DNA from: Clavelina lepadiformis
Taxonomy: Eukaryota > Chordata > Ascidiacea > Aplousobranchia > Clavelinidae
Length of the DNA: 64,000 nucleotides
Direction: 5' to 3'
Assembly (NCBI RefSeq): GCF_947623445.1
Contig: NC_135247.1
Coordinates: 7,318,501-7,382,500 of the forward strand
Shown here: positions 1-12,171 of the stretch, in pieces
Layout of the letters: each line of letters opens with the position of its first letter
Position numbering within the stretch: position 1 is the first letter of the stretch
The notes under the pieces: generated by a model
Databases searched by the model: none
Seen by the model: the letters and a program-made list of their open reading frames with translations, nothing else
Told to the model about the DNA's origin: nothing
Program-made: the position numbers and the translations under genes

Positions 1-580
1 CCTAAAAAGGAATATATACGAAATCCTAGAAATGTAACAGCACAAATTCCTGCAAATTCAGTGTGCTTACTCGAGTTAAGCATTCCTCCTGCATATGGCC
101 GGGTAACCCATTCAAATCAACCCTTTCTTCTGTTCGACATTGACGGTGGATCAGACAGGATTATTTTATTTTCGACTCCGGGAAATCTGCAGGTCTTATC
201 CAGTGCAAGTAACTGGTATGCAGGTGGAACTTTCAAAACAGTACCCCCTTTATTTAGTCAGCTATGCACAATACATGGTATCATGAATGGCGACGTTTTG
301 CCACTTGTTTATGTTTTGTGGTTCTAAGACGAACAATGCCTGTGAAGGATGGCATCGCTCATTTAGTGAATTAACTGGGCCATCTCATCCTATACCATCT
401 GGAAGTTTTTAGAAATTTTGAAGAACGAACAAGCGAGAAATGAAGCAACAATGGAACAATATACAGCAGGTGCATCAATTCCCTGCAAGAAAAAGAAATA
501 TACGGATGCTGCATTTAGAATTCAAAGAATAAGCTTAGTCAACGATTTCGAAAATCGCGAAAAACTGGATTTTTAAGAGG
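1..580 (+). pseudogene. Decayed MULE-type (Mutator-like) transposase fragment
   Basis: An open frame runs in from the window edge and stops at position 327. Its protein resembles the middle of animal MULE transposases, the part that in family members contains the phrase 'DGTFK..P..F.QL.TIHG': here WYAGGTFKTVPPLFSQLCTI. After the stop, other frames continue the family similarity: an NNACEGWHRSF-like stretch near 330-370, and a lysine-rich tail near 410-575 that ends in frame breaks. At least three frame changes or stops interrupt the reading, so this is a dead copy. The catalytic DDE residues cannot be judged because the upstream part lies outside the window. Identification rests on motif memory, not on a search. 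Confidence 0.7.
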
Positions 581-850
581 AATTGCACATAGCTTGTCAT
601 TGTGATTAAAACCAACTGTCTTGCATATATTTTTTGATGAGTTATTTCATATTAATTTGCTAAAAAAACAACTTTTGTTGTTGAATGATTAGTTTTTTCT
701 TAAATGCTGTTTTGCACTGTTTTGTATTCAATGTGTTTTACTTTCTTCATTACGCCCTTTGCAACTTTTTCAAATAAAAAAATACATGCTCAAAGACAAT
801 TATGAAAAGCAACAAACTTGCAAAAATCAATGAAATTTGAAAAATCAAGA

Positions 851-953
851 CGATGAAATTACCGACGATGTGATAGATTACGATGTAATTACAATGCGAT
901 GAAAATGAACAAGATGTAATTACCATGTGATGAAATTACCACGATGAAATTAC
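851..953. repeat. Degenerate short tandem repeat, unit GATGAAATTAC
   Basis: An 11-base unit, GATGAAATTAC or GATGTAATTAC, recurs at 852, 913-914, 929 and 943, with further diverged units such as 'gatgtgatagattac' between. Spacing is irregular (11-16 bases), so this is a decayed minisatellite or a clustered motif, not a clean microsatellite. No gene lies close by. Confidence 0.6.
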
Positions 954-1845
954 AGTGAATCCATAAGTATAGGTCACGCAGCCCGTTGTTGAAAATAGGC
1001 GGTTTGTAGATTTAGATTACTTTTGTGACAAAATAAATTTGTCAGCTATTGCCAGGTCGTAGCGATAACGGTTGCCACACCAACCGGACTGACTCAATTA
1101 TGGCTCACACAAATTGCCCGGACGTTTTTTATATTGAAAAGCAGCAACACATAAACCAAATCAAAACTAGCTGGGGGTTCACTAAAGGTACCTAATTCTC
1201 AGTAAAAAGATAAAACAGTTACTGCCCCCGAGCCGGCCAAGTGTACACTGACTCGTAACTCAAACAAAAACTCACCATGACTTTTGCAATTATCACGCCA
1301 CTTCGCGAAACACGAAATCACTATGGACCAGAGGGGAAATAAACAACTGGAACGAGGGGAAGCCTTACTGTCAAACAAATGGAAAGAGTGGAGAAAAAAT
1401 AACACAACACACTATTTAAATGCAGTGAAAACGTTCTTTACGAAATAAAAGGTGAAAATCGTCAGAAACCAAGGCAATAAACGTTAACGCAAAAAGTATT
1501 CTATTGTGAGTAATTTAAATAAATAAAGTGAAATAATTTAACTGAAAAATTATGTAACACTATGTTATAACATTTAAGTTAGGTTAATAAGAAATTGTGA
1601 ACTGCTTTGAATGCATGACTTTTCCGGTGAAATAGTGGCAGCCAAAATAAAATATGGAATCTTGTTGTGACAAGCATAGGCTATATCGCATCGTTTATCC
1701 TTGAACTGAACAAAGTCTTTGCACAGTTCAAACTTGGCGATGATTTCTCGGTAATCGAACTCCGTTTCCAAAGCTTATCTGTGTATGTTCTGATGTAAGC
1801 GTTTCATTTGGTCTATATATTTCGTTTTTTCTGGAAATTGGAGGT
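954..1845. other. Gene-free stretch
   Basis: Only short open frames without family similarity or splice context are present. I see no RNA gene and no repeat with recognisable ends. Confidence 0.5.
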
Positions 1846-2470
1846 CCTGTCAGTTTTAGTCTGCAGCGGTCTGGGTAGTATTTTCTAATGCCATTACATG
1901 AATTCTTGCAAAAGTGTTTTCTAGTTATTGATTGAAGTTTATGAAACTTTTTTTGATAAAGATTTAAACTGTCGATTGACATTTGGAAATTTGTTCTGAA
2001 TAACTTCGTGTGAACACTCGTTTTAGCAGATTCCAAAGTTGTTTTCCAGCACCTATTGTGATAAGAAGTTTTTATCTGAAATGCCTGCTTCTTAACCTTA
2101 ACACTGTTTATTCATCCATGTCTCAATGTGTAAGCTTTGGCTATATGTAGCCTATCTCCCATTGTCAAAACATATTTTACCCGTTGCACCTGCTACAACT
2201 GGCAGCGTTTTTCATGTCGAACATTTTAACTCCCTTCACCTTGACGTTATTTCAGCTCACACTTCTACCAGCAAGCAGAGTTAGCCGGAATGAATCACCA
2301 AAACCAACAGGATGGATGAGTTGTCTAAGCAAGACATGGTGATTGCAACTTCATAGACATCTTACAAACGGTAGTAGTGTTTACGTTTTTGGTTATTCGT
2401 ATTATTGAGATAGTGTATAGCACATATAATAAATACCCTTTCTTGTAATCTATTTCTGTGCTAATGCTAA
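1846..2470. repeat. Dispersed repeat of unknown class, copy A
   Basis: This stretch is clearly homologous over about 620 bases, in the same orientation, to 13800-14415. Shared landmarks include 'aagtgttttctagtta', 'ctgaataacttcgtgtgaac', 'tttccagcacct', 'gtgattgcaact' followed by 'catagacatctta', and a closing 'cttgtaa-ctatttctgt'. Neither copy has a convincing open frame, terminal inverted repeats or a target duplication that I can see. The element class is therefore unknown; a non-autonomous retroposon or a fragment of a larger element are both possible. Confidence 0.75.
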
Positions 2471-2577
2471 TCTTAGGAATAAATTGTGATGCAATAAAAT
2501 TAACTTGAACAGTTTTGCACCCCTGCACAAGAGACTATAGTATATTATCTATCTATTTCTCTATTATCTCTACTATA

Positions 2578-2609
2578 TATTGCTCTATAGTAGGATAGAT
2601 AGAGCAATA
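2578..2609. repeat. Short inverted repeat in a CTAT-rich tract
   Basis: An 11-base arm at 2578-2588 (TATTGCTCTAT) is perfectly complementary to 2599-2609 with a 10-base loop. It lies in a low-complexity CTAT/TCTA-rich stretch starting near 2536, so chance or replication slippage may explain it. Confidence 0.5.
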
Positions 2610-2709
2610 GACGAAGAAAGCAACCAATAAATGTCAATTTCTCAGAATGTAAGTTCACCATAAATTACGTAGGCGATTCAGTAGATAATATAAGTCATTT
2701 CGAAAAATA

Positions 2710-2768
2710 CCCCGCGGGCCACGGGTTGGACACTCCTGGCTTACACTCTCACAGGTTGGGAAGCACTG
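2710..2768. mobile_element. Two adjacent orphan right ends of hAT-type elements
   Basis: 'gcgggccacgggttggacac' followed by 'tcctg' (2714-2738) reads, reversed, as a CAGGAGTGTCCAACCCGTGGC-like terminus typical of hAT elements. Just downstream, 'ggttgggaagcactg' (2754-2768) reversed gives a CAGTGCTTCCCAACC terminus. I find no matching left ends nearby, so both look truncated or rearranged. Confidence 0.45.
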
Positions 2769-3845
2769 TGGTAGAACCTTTTACTCACCATTCAGAATAT
2801 GAAAGGGAAAATGGTTATGCTAGAGTGATTTTGAACTCCACAGTTTTGAAAAAGAGATGTGATCCTCTCTTTAGGCTTAGCCTTAGAGAGATCTGATGCA
2901 AAGGCTTTACGAACAAACCGGTATTGTGGTGGCTGCCTTGTCAACACAAAAACATCGTTGTGGGGAAAAATCCTTAAATCGATTTCTAGGTGGAAAAAGT
3001 GGCCAAAAGTAAAATTCAATGGAGTTATGTTGTGGTGGTTGGTTAACTGGTTTCTTTATTTGAATTCCATCACTGCCTATAGAGATTTTGATTTACGCGA
3101 ATTAATGACCGAAATCTAAATGAAATGTCTGAAAGAAGGCAAGGAAAAATAGTACTTTTAATCATTATTGAAAATTTTGAAACATTTTAATATCGTTTTT
3201 TGCTATGTTATCAATTTTGAATAATTATCTTATTTTATTACCTATGATATCCGCATCCGCGGCTCATTGCAAAAATAGTTGTGGTGTCCGTCTTTTGCGG
3301 CAGCCTGAATGGATTTGGGAAAATGGGAAAAGAGGTTAACACACGTGGTGCTCAAGTTCCTGTGTTGGAGAAGGTTAGTATTAGTATAGCGCCATAGAGT
3401 CATAGTTCATAATTTCGATTGATTACAACTTACATTTGTGGAAGCCTGTTGCAAGATTAAAATGCTTAATGGCAGTAGACAGAACTTAGGCTAGCTGTAA
3501 AATTTGCAGGCCACACTAAAAGGCTGAAATTGAAATCGGTGTATTCCAGCAGGCCTAGACCTATTCTCTTCGTTTCAGGCTTTTAGTGAGATCCGAATTT
3601 GCTACGGTACATGCTGACATGTGTATACTGTTGCAGTAACCTGGTAATTCTACTAGCATTAAACACACCAACCAACAGAAAAAACAAAAAAAGTTTTCAT
3701 ATTAATTTGTAACCAAGCTGAGATAACCTATAAAAATCACTAAAAATAACTTACCACTTGTACGATAATGGAGTGTGGTAATAAGAAAACCACATTTTTC
3801 AGACACAGCTTTAAACGTAACTTTTCCGTTTGCACCTTTACTAGA
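2769..3845. other. Gene-free stretch
   Basis: Open frames here are short and overlap on both strands without recognisable similarity. A short frame at about 3326-3375 ends at a GT, but nothing downstream continues it, so I do not call an exon. Confidence 0.45.
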
Positions 3846-4174
3846 GCCTAGAGCAGTGGTTTCCAACCTTTTTTGGTGTCGGGGCCGAATTTCAAACTTC
3901 AGAGTATGTATGGAGCCGCATGAAAACACTCAAGTAACTATAACGAAAATTTTAAAGCATGAAAGCATGTACCAACGAATAGCAACACTAACAAGAAAAA
4001 TAACACAAATCAATTTAATGTCCAATTTGACTCCAACCCCAACTGACAAGTCAAAAAATAATCGCCCTAATTATTATAACTAGATTTTCTATATTTTTTG
4101 TGGGATTTTCAGGGGTCAATGAGAGCCGCAAGAAGGCTAGCTTGGAGCCGCGGTTGGGAATCACTGGCCTAGAG
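3846..4174. mobile_element. hAT MITE (313 bp) with intact 8-bp target duplication
   Basis: The element spans 3854-4166. Its ends are CAGTGGTTTCCAACC and, reversed, CAGTGATTCCCAACC, a typical hAT terminal inverted repeat. It is flanked on both sides by the exact 8-bp duplication GCCTAGAG (3846-3853 and 4167-4174). The interior has no transposase; open frames crossing it on both strands are by-products. Size and ends fit a non-autonomous hAT family mobilised in trans. The target site has TA at its centre, as described for the Buster branch of hAT elements. Confidence 0.92.
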
Positions 4175-6880
4175 GATGTTTCACCAGAAAGCTCTCTGAG
4201 AGCTGACTTCAAATCGTCTTCGGTATACTTTGTTTTCCTTTTTGTAAGGTGGCCAGGCATCCTTCACAGATATCAAAGAAACGTCTTGAAATTTTCAAGT
4301 AGCTTAGAAGAACGTTTGTTGAAAATTTTCCACCAAAAATGTACAGAGCAATGTGACACACCTACACCAGTTCACTGAAACGAACCATGTGTGACTCAAA
4401 GGATTTACAGTTCTATGAAATTACCTTCGCATATTGGTTACCTCACCAAAGTTGGACCAATGTAGAAAAAGTGATTAAAAACGAAAGTTAAAGATAAAAA
4501 AGCTCCACGAAAATTTAAAGACAGTTAGAGGAGGAACTGTTGCGCAAGTGTGCGAAAAAAGCTCTCTAGCTCTTACTATTCTCAAAAAATTAAAAGGTTT
4601 GTACAGGGCCCGATTTCTTGCCTCAGCAAGAAATTTAGCTTTTTTTGAGTACGTTGTGTTTCTCTTGATACAAAACAAGGATAATACGGTATGTAGGTAG
4701 AAACTTGAAAATTTGAATGTTAACAGAGAAGGGCTTTAAACTGTTGCACATGAAATTTCATTTCAAAATGTACAGAACTTAAAATTTGATCAACGATTTT
4801 TTGTAAAATTTCACTTACTGGATATTTTTGCATATTGGCTAGCCTACCCTATTAGCTCGATATTTGGAAAGTTTTCGTTTACACGCTTACTTTGTACCTA
4901 TTGGTGATGAATCACACTTGTATGATATCTTATAGCTAAATATATTTGTCCATAGTAAGGTTTTTGAAAATCATCCACTAACTACAACGTAATTTTAAAA
5001 ATGCCATGCGCCGATTTCCTTAATAAAGACAATCAACAATCCTCAATGTAAATTGCTCTTAATTATGTCGACTTAGCCAACACGCTTCGCTAAGCATGTA
5101 GTAGTTGAGTTAATAAAGATTGAAAGTACCACAGACTGATGAATGACAGAACTTTGATGTTTGTTATTAGAAATAGTTACGTATTCTATTTGTAGAGCAG
5201 AAAATACGATAAATCAAATGTATCTAATCACAGTCAGAAAAAGACGAACAGAAATGAGAAAAAAGGTCACCTATGCAGGCCAACAAATACCTTGTTTTAC
5301 CAAGATAACAAAAAAATAATTTACTATATTCTAATCTGTTGGTTAGTGTTTTCAATGCTAGTAGAAATACCAGGTTACTGCCACTAATATCAATGGAAAA
5401 TAACAAACAAACAAATTAAAGCTTGTAATGCACACTAAATATTAAAGAAAGATTTCATACATTATTAACTGCCAACAGCCGATAACCATGCACAAGCACG
5501 CATCACAACACTCGTCAGACTAATCTATATGACCTGCGTACCATAACCCCTTGACCTCTAGTCATGTAGGCATTGAAGGCATGGGCTGTTGCTTTGCACT
5601 AAATGGGAATTTTTTCATGTGACTGAAGGTTAAGGCTTCCCTTGGGGAAATGACATCATAACTCACATGGTTGCGAATGATACCAAACTTCAGTCAGCTT
5701 TCCCAAAACATGATATTGAGCAAAAATCAGTGACCTGGAAAAATAACGTTATTTTAGAAGGCGAGAGCACACGTAGTTGTCTTATCTTTATAAAATACCT
5801 AGCAGATTGGTAGGGAAATAAATAGGCATGGACGAAACTTGAAAATTTTTTGTTTCTTATTTAAAATTAGCGATGGGCCTTTTTTCCCCTCAAACTCAAC
5901 TGCGCCTACTATAACTGACTTCACTGTACATTGTGGTTAGTGGTTGCTTTTCAAAAACCTTGCTACGGATAAATACAGTTAGGTATAAGATATCATACAA
6001 ATAATGACTCATTGCCAGTAGGTTCAAAGGCAAGCATGTAATTGGAACGTTTCCAAAATTTCAGCGTAATACACCCCACTTGGCTATACATACAAAAGTA
6101 TATGTGGACTTCTTTATATCGTTTTTATTTTGTACATTTACGTTTTTTTACTAAGATCTGTGATGTTACCTAATTTCCTGGTTTGTGATGTAACGATCGC
6201 TTTTCAGATAACATTATCCAGGCATTGTTAAGAAATGTTTTTCATTTTTTGTAAAAGTATTAATGGCCAGCGAGCATTGTACTTAACGAGTGGGTTATTC
6301 CTGGTCACCAACAACCCTAACAGATTTATATGTAGTCTTATACTTTCAATAATAAAAGCGCAAATATTTTTAGCTCACTAACCTATACACTTTGGATAGA
6401 GATATGAAACCAAGTAAAGTAGCAGCAAAATTCTCGTTTCTTGGAGAATCCCCGTTTTCAAAACTTGTGATGAATGGAACACCCCCTCAGACATTTTCTA
6501 AATCCGCCCTTGGCCTGAAGTTGTATTTTTTACAGTATTAAATAGTTTTTGTGGTTAAATTAAATTAAATAGTTATTGAAAATGTAAGAAAGTCTAACTC
6601 CCTTTTACATGCCCACTTTCAGGACCAGTGACTTTTTGTTGTATAGTGGTTCTAAGCTAACATGCCACTTTAAAATATATCGTAGTTTAGCCCATCAAAC
6701 GATTTATAAACTTTATTATTGACAACAGTGTAATGTTTAAAGTTTTTATTGGTTACTGCTTTTAAGGTGATTGTTACCTTTAATTTAATAATAATATTGT
6801 TGACATTTTCAAGGTAGTACGATAAGTAGTTGGATTAATTACCATTTTGTGCTTTGCCTCTTTCTGTGATAATCCGGTGC
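4175..6880. other. Gene-free stretch upstream of PA2G4
   Basis: About 2.7 kb with only short, unconvincing open frames. The last few hundred bases before 6889 must contain the PA2G4 promoter. I see no TATA box or other element there that I would defend. Confidence 0.45.
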
Positions 6881-6883
6881 TTT

Positions 6884-6885
6884 AG
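6884..6885 (+). other. Candidate splice acceptor 3 bases before the PA2G4 start codon
   Basis: The sequence CTTTAG|AAAATGG, preceded by a pyrimidine-rich run (about 6845-6870), places an AG three bases upstream of the PA2G4 ATG. This could close a 5'UTR intron, or be an outron acceptor for spliced-leader trans-splicing, which tunicates use widely. It cannot be proven from genomic sequence alone. Confidence 0.4.
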
Positions 6886-6888
6886 AAA

Positions 6889-9800
6889 ATGGCAGATTCT
6901 GGATCCGATTCTGAGCCTGAACCAACTATTGCTGAAGATGTTGTTGTCACGAAGTACAAGATGGCTGGCGGCATGGCAAACAGTAAATTTAATGTTTTGA
7001 TGGAAAGAAGATTTATTCATAATATATGCAATTATACATATACAATTGGGCATGGATTTAAGAGAGAGAATGTAAAATTGCAGTTTGTTAAACCAAACTT
7101 CTGTTGGTTGTGAAACATGTTTATGTTGTAATTTGCATTAGATGTTATGAAAATTTTGATTACAAAATGTGTGGATGGCGCAAATACTCTTGAACTTTCC
7201 AAGTTTGGTGATGATATGATCATTAAGGAAACATCCGTTGTATTTAAAAAGGAGAAGAATATGCTGAAAGGTATATGCACATATGTTTTCCAAGTTTTTA
7301 TGGTTTTACCAACCCTTGCTATGATTTCAACTGACTTTTTTGCGCAATTGCTTTTGTAATAGGAGTGGGTTTTCCTACTTGTATATCTGTCAACAATTGT
7401 GTTTGTCATTACTCACCACTTGATTCAGAAAAGGACATAATAGTAATGAAGAAAGGCGACGTTGTAAAAATGTAAGGATCTTTGTATTTTCTTTATGGTG
7501 TGCGATGTGTGCGCATTTCATTTTGTCATGTATTTTCTTTACAGTGATCTTGCTGTACATATTGATGGCTTTATTGCGGCAATAGCGCACACATTGGTTG
7601 TGGGTTGCTCTGCAAGTGATCCTGTGACAGATCGCCGTGCTGATGTTATTAATGCAGCTCATCTTTGTTCCGAAGCAGCTCTTCGGTTAGTCAAAGCAGG
7701 AAATAAGGTAATTACAGAATGTTTAGTCATGATGTTCACTTAGCAAGGAAACTGAGTCATTGGATAATGCACTACTGATGTATGATTGTATGAACAATTC
7801 ATATGGTTAATATAGTATACATTTTCTTACAGAGCAGTGAAAATTTATAACACTTTTTTGGTGAAAATTGGTTTACTAGGCTAGTTAATTAGTAAGACAC
7901 TAACATTGCGTTTGATAATACTGGGCTACTGGCCAAAGTACATGAAAGCAGGCTTGATTAAAAAAACGTCTAGTGCTCTTTAAGCACTTGTGTCTACCAC
8001 GCGATCATGTGTGTGCATTTCAAGATTGACATTCAGCTTTTATTTTTAATAGTTTTAGCGTGGGTATAATATTTTCTTATTTTTGAATTTAGCATCCCTT
8101 TCTGTAAGTGCAGCCCCCATCTACTCATAATTTTCGTTTTGCCACCCACAGTCCAAATAAGGTTGGAGAACCATAGTTTAATTCAAGTATTTCACTCTTG
8201 GATCTTGTGCGGCCTGCGACATGTTCTTGCCACAAATTGCATTCAATGCTATTTCAAAAGTTGTTGGCCGGATCTCACTTTTACAATGCTTGCAGGTTTT
8301 GAATCATTCCTTTGGACGTTGTCAACTTGCTGCTTAAAACAAAGCTTAATTATGCAGTTGCCAATCTACACAACATATCTGTTGCACCGGCCGTTATTGT
8401 TAACCCTAGAACAGGGGTTCTTAAACTTTTTGGCACACGCCCCCCTTGACGGTACTTAAAAAATCCGCGCCCCACCTCATTGCAAAATAAAAAGCATTAA
8501 ACAAAACAACAATTTATTTTCAATTAACTTTCATTAATGTGAAGGATGCAGTTGTTTTATATTCATGAAGATGACGCTGCAAACGACTTGGTCTCAAAGC
8601 GTCGTTGCTTAGCTTTTCTAAGCATATCACACATTGCGGTACGACTTTTCTGTTCACTGTGGTATCTATAAAGCCATACTTCAGATAATTTTGGTCATAC
8701 TTTCTCTTTTTTCCACTCATTTTGCGTCAATACAATTAGTTTAATTACTAAAATACCTGGTTATTAAATAAATACTAAATTTAAGTTTCACTTCATTTTA
8801 CGGTTTGAATATTGGCTGATGTTGGTTTTACCCTATTTAAACCAGGTGCGCGACATTACTATTTTTATTATGTGTGGCCGACACTGCACACAAATTTTCA
8901 TTCGTTAATGACTCGAAAATTATACGTCGTAAACTGATCGGATATTTACAGCTTAGTAGCAAAAACATCTGGTTTCCTGTATACATCATAATTGTAAAAC
9001 TAAAGAAAACGCATTTAGTGTAGTTTTAGTATTTCTACAAGTGATACATTTGTAGAAGTTTCTTTTGTTACGCCGCCCGCCCCCCGTTGTGAGAAAAAAA
9101 CAGGTCACCGCAAAATAAGAACAATTAGTGGAGCTAGGAGTGCGTGAATGAGTAAACGAAAACAATACGCTTCAATGCGGAGAGACAGCAAATATTATGA
9201 CGTAAAAATTGACGTATTTCATTATCCAAATTTCAAAAATACAATTGCCATCGTGACACACTTTAAAATTTTAGTAAAAATGAACCTATAGCGAAAGTCA
9301 AGAAAGTATGTTTAGACATAGCTCATGTAATAGACAGTTTGTTATCTCTCGCGCCCCCCTTATGAATCTTACACGCCCCCCAGTTTAAGAACCACTGCCC
9401 TAGAACTACCGGAAAATCGTTATACCTAGAACGAATGGATCGGTCAATTGACCGGTAGATAAAGATAGCGGTGTTTGCAGGTTTTGCTAAGATAATTTAG
9501 CTCATTTGTGATTTATAAGCAAGCTAATGTCAAAGATGTGATCAACTGAGTTTGATTATTTTCTACGGCCGTATAAGAAAAAGTGCAGAATTGGCGTTTT
9601 CTCTTCATCTGTTCACCTTGCTGTTTTGTTTTTATTGGTCGACGAACGAAACGTGTAGCTAAGCCACATTGACTGTTCTTGTTCTATACAATCGTCCCTT
9701 TTGCCAACCTTTTTCTGAAATTTTCTTTCTTCTCAAATTTTTATGTGTAAACATTAAGGTTTGCAGGAAAATTTTAGCCGTTATTTTCATTTACCAGTTA

Positions 9801-11807
9801 ATTGACCGGTGTGGTTTTTCTAGGTATATTTACGATTTTTTCGAAGGTTTTTGGGTACAACGCAATTATCTTTATAGAGCACGTAGTTCATACCTAACTC
9901 GAGGATTAGCCGTAATATCGGCCGAATATATGCTCATTTGCGGAAAATATTGTTTTAAAAAAATGCCCTACTGGTCAATTGACCGACATGGTAGTTCCAG
10001 GGTCAAGGGGAATCTCCTCAGGCAAAACCACCATGGTGCAATTTCAATGATTTAAAATGTCAAATTCAATTTTGGTTGTCCAATAAAGCAACAGAAACAT
10101 TTTTAGCATCTCATAATCTTGTATACCAACCATTGGTGTCAGCTTAACAAAATAACTGGGAGTGCGGCATGACGTCATCACGTTCTGTTACGTAAGTAAC
10201 TTACCCCACACGCAAAGCAGAGCATGTTAAGTTTTGCGGTTAATAATACATTTGATTACTTTGAAACAACAAAACCTTGTATAAAATGACAAGAAATAAA
10301 TGATACATCTAAGGTTCGAACTGAAAGTGCCTATATTTAATTTGACTTCTTTTTATGGAAGTGCCTTGCGCTGAGAACAAAACGCTCGCCAAAGATCCTG
10401 CTTGCAAGTTTGAAATTTGTGAAAATAACAAAATTGGTTGATATCCATAATACTGGGGCTCTGCCCTGACCAACATTCTTGTGGAGTTATATGTGACCAA
10501 ACAGTAAGGGCCCCAGCTTTTACTTCGTAGGTAGAGCCTGATGTAAAATGGGTTTATTTCATTTATTTATTTTATTTCAGACTGAGCAAGTTACAAATGC
10601 AATTGCAAAGGTTGCAGAATCTTTTAACTGCAAACCTGTGGAAGGCATGCTCTCCCACCAGCTGAGGCATAATTGCATAGATGGAGAAAAAACAATCATT
10701 CAGAATCCAACGGAGAAACAAAAGTTGGTAAACTAGTCATCTTTATCATTCATCATTGAACCTCCATGTGTTATAAATTTTGCTAACTGTTCATCTGACA
10801 GGCAAGATCATGAAGAATCTGAATTTGAGTGCCATGAGGTATATGCAGTAGATTGTTTGGTAAGTACTGGAGATGGTCACCCCAGAAGTCAAGATACCAG
10901 AACTACCATCTACAAAAGAAATCCAGAGATTATTTATCAACTGAAGATGAAAGCTTCAAGAGGTAATTTATAACTTGTATTTGCAAGATAAAACCTTTTG
11001 GTTTTAACTCATGCATTGAAAAATGTCTGAAACTTCCCAATCAGCAGTTTTCCTGGTGAATAGTGTAATGCCAATATTTAAATTAAAAGTTTAATTTTCC
11101 ATCTACATTTGATACTATAATCTGGCCGACTTACTTGCAGAAATGCTTGAACATTGTGAAACCCTTAATAACCTAACACAAAGATTTTTTGTACTTTAGC
11201 CGTATTTAGTGAAGTTGAAAAAAAATTCAACACTATGTGCTTTACAATTCGATCACTGGAAGATGAAAAGAAAGCTAAGATGGGAATTGTAGAGTGCACC
11301 AAGCACGACCTTTGCACTCCTTTTCCTGTACTATGGGAAAAAGAGGGTTAGTTGTTCACACAATTTTTTCTCTTCAAGGATAAATAAAAAGTGTGTACTA
11401 TTTTAGTATTAAGTTATTCTGTTTTAATCTTTGGATCAGGTGAACTTGTTGCTCAGTTCAAGTTTACTGTGCTGTTGATGCCAAACATGCCACTGCGTAT
11501 CACTGACAGTTTCTTTGAGTCGGAAAACTATAAAAGCTCATTAAAAATAAATGATCCAGAAATACAGGTGAGTAACCACAAAGCAACAACACGTTAGATG
11601 GCTTGAAAATCATACACTGCAGTCTTGAATTAGTTCTTTCAAATAGAGCTATGCCACTGAGTCATGTGTAACCCTTGTATCCCTTGCCAGAATCTGCTTA
11701 ATAGTTCCACCAGTCGAAGAACAGCAAAAAAGAAGAAAAAGAAGGCAGCTTCGAAGGCCGTGGCCGACTCTGGCGAGCCAGCTGCACCTGAGCAAGCAGC
11801 CCAATAG
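6889..11807 (+). CDS. PA2G4: Proliferation-associated protein 2G4 (EBP1), 9 coding exons
   Basis: Exons: 6889-6982, 7142-7270, 7363-7471, 7545-7707, 10581-10723, 10802-10962, 11200-11346, 11440-11567, 11691-11807. The joined frame is 1191 bases (396 aa), against 394 aa in human. Family landmarks occur in order: [13 protein letters not shown] at the N terminus, [90 protein letters not shown], and [11 protein letters not shown]. The protein has the methionine-aminopeptidase 'pita-bread' fold but belongs to a branch without peptidase activity. Family members bind RNA and pre-60S ribosomes and act in growth control. A run of six lysines (residues 371-376) near the C terminus fits the known nucleolar/RNA-binding tail. 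The fifth donor is a GTNNGT tandem (see findings). The large fourth intron holds nested transposons. Confidence 0.97.
8412..9397 (-). mobile_element. hAT element (986 bp), Buster/ZBED5-like, internally deleted
   Basis: The ends are CAGGGGTTCTTAAACT and, reversed, CAGTGGTTCTTAAACT. The 8-bp duplication CCCTAGAA is present at 8404-8411 and 9398-9405. It sits in PA2G4 intron 4 and inside the terminal repeat of an older piggyBac-like element. Part of a transposase gene is kept on the minus strand (separate entry); the catalytic region is gone, so the copy is non-autonomous. Confidence 0.93.
8520..8720 (-). pseudogene. N-terminal fragment of a hAT transposase with a BED zinc finger
   Basis: A 66-residue frame starts at the ATG ending at 8720. 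It opens with a lysine-rich [14 protein letters not shown] segment, then a BED-type zinc-finger start: [20 protein letters not shown] followed by H. This arrangement is typical of Buster/ZBED5-class hAT transposases. The last histidine of the finger and the whole RNase H-like catalytic domain are missing, since the frame stops at 8520, near the element's left end. Confidence 0.75.
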
Positions 11808-11994
11808 TGGTCTCTCAACATCGTTTGTATTTGTTGTTTGGGTTAACAATGTGGCTTGCGATTACCCATGGCTATGGGCATCGGTTTTGGCGATTTTTAT
11901 GTTTTTCTCTTCTGAAGGCTCCAGAGCGTTATACACTGAAAGCCGACCAAAGGGCGCGTTGGATCAATATGGTATTACGTAAAACTCTTTTGGA

Positions 11995-12000
11995 AATAAA
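11995..12000 (+). terminator. Polyadenylation signal of PA2G4
   Basis: AATAAA lies 188 bases after the PA2G4 stop codon and is followed by a T-rich stretch. A second, weaker candidate (AATAAA within 'cctaataaacg') lies near 12052. Confidence 0.65.
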
Positions 12001-12171
12001 TGTGAAAAATAATTTTTACTGCTGAAATATTTTGCTGACTGAGGTGTGCCTAATAAACGAGAAAGTTATAGCTGATTTCAAATTTACATTTCTTAATTGG
12101 TCGGATTAAGTTTTTATTGCGTAGGCGCGATCGATAAAACAATGAAATTTTAAGTTGTTGTAGAGTGTAGA

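Larger units (their letters stand above)
8404..10002. mobile_element. piggyBac-like MITE interrupted by a hAT element
   Basis: The left end is TTAA (8400-8403) followed by CCCTAGAA; after the inserted hAT the terminus resumes as CCCTAGAACTACC (9398-9410). The right end, reversed, begins CCCTGGAACTACC (9990-10002) and is followed by TCAA, one base from TTAA. Each end also has an internal repeat containing TCGGTCAATTGACC (about 9443-9462 and 9968-9989). It lies about 24 bases further from the left terminus than from the right. Asymmetric spacing of terminal and internal repeats and TTAA targets are piggyBac hallmarks. Without the hAT and its duplication the element would be about 605 bp and non-coding. 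Confidence 0.8.

Noticed and set aside
3326..3376. Short ATG frame ending at a GT, resembling a first coding exon
   Set aside because: No downstream exon continues it and the encoded 17 residues match nothing I know.
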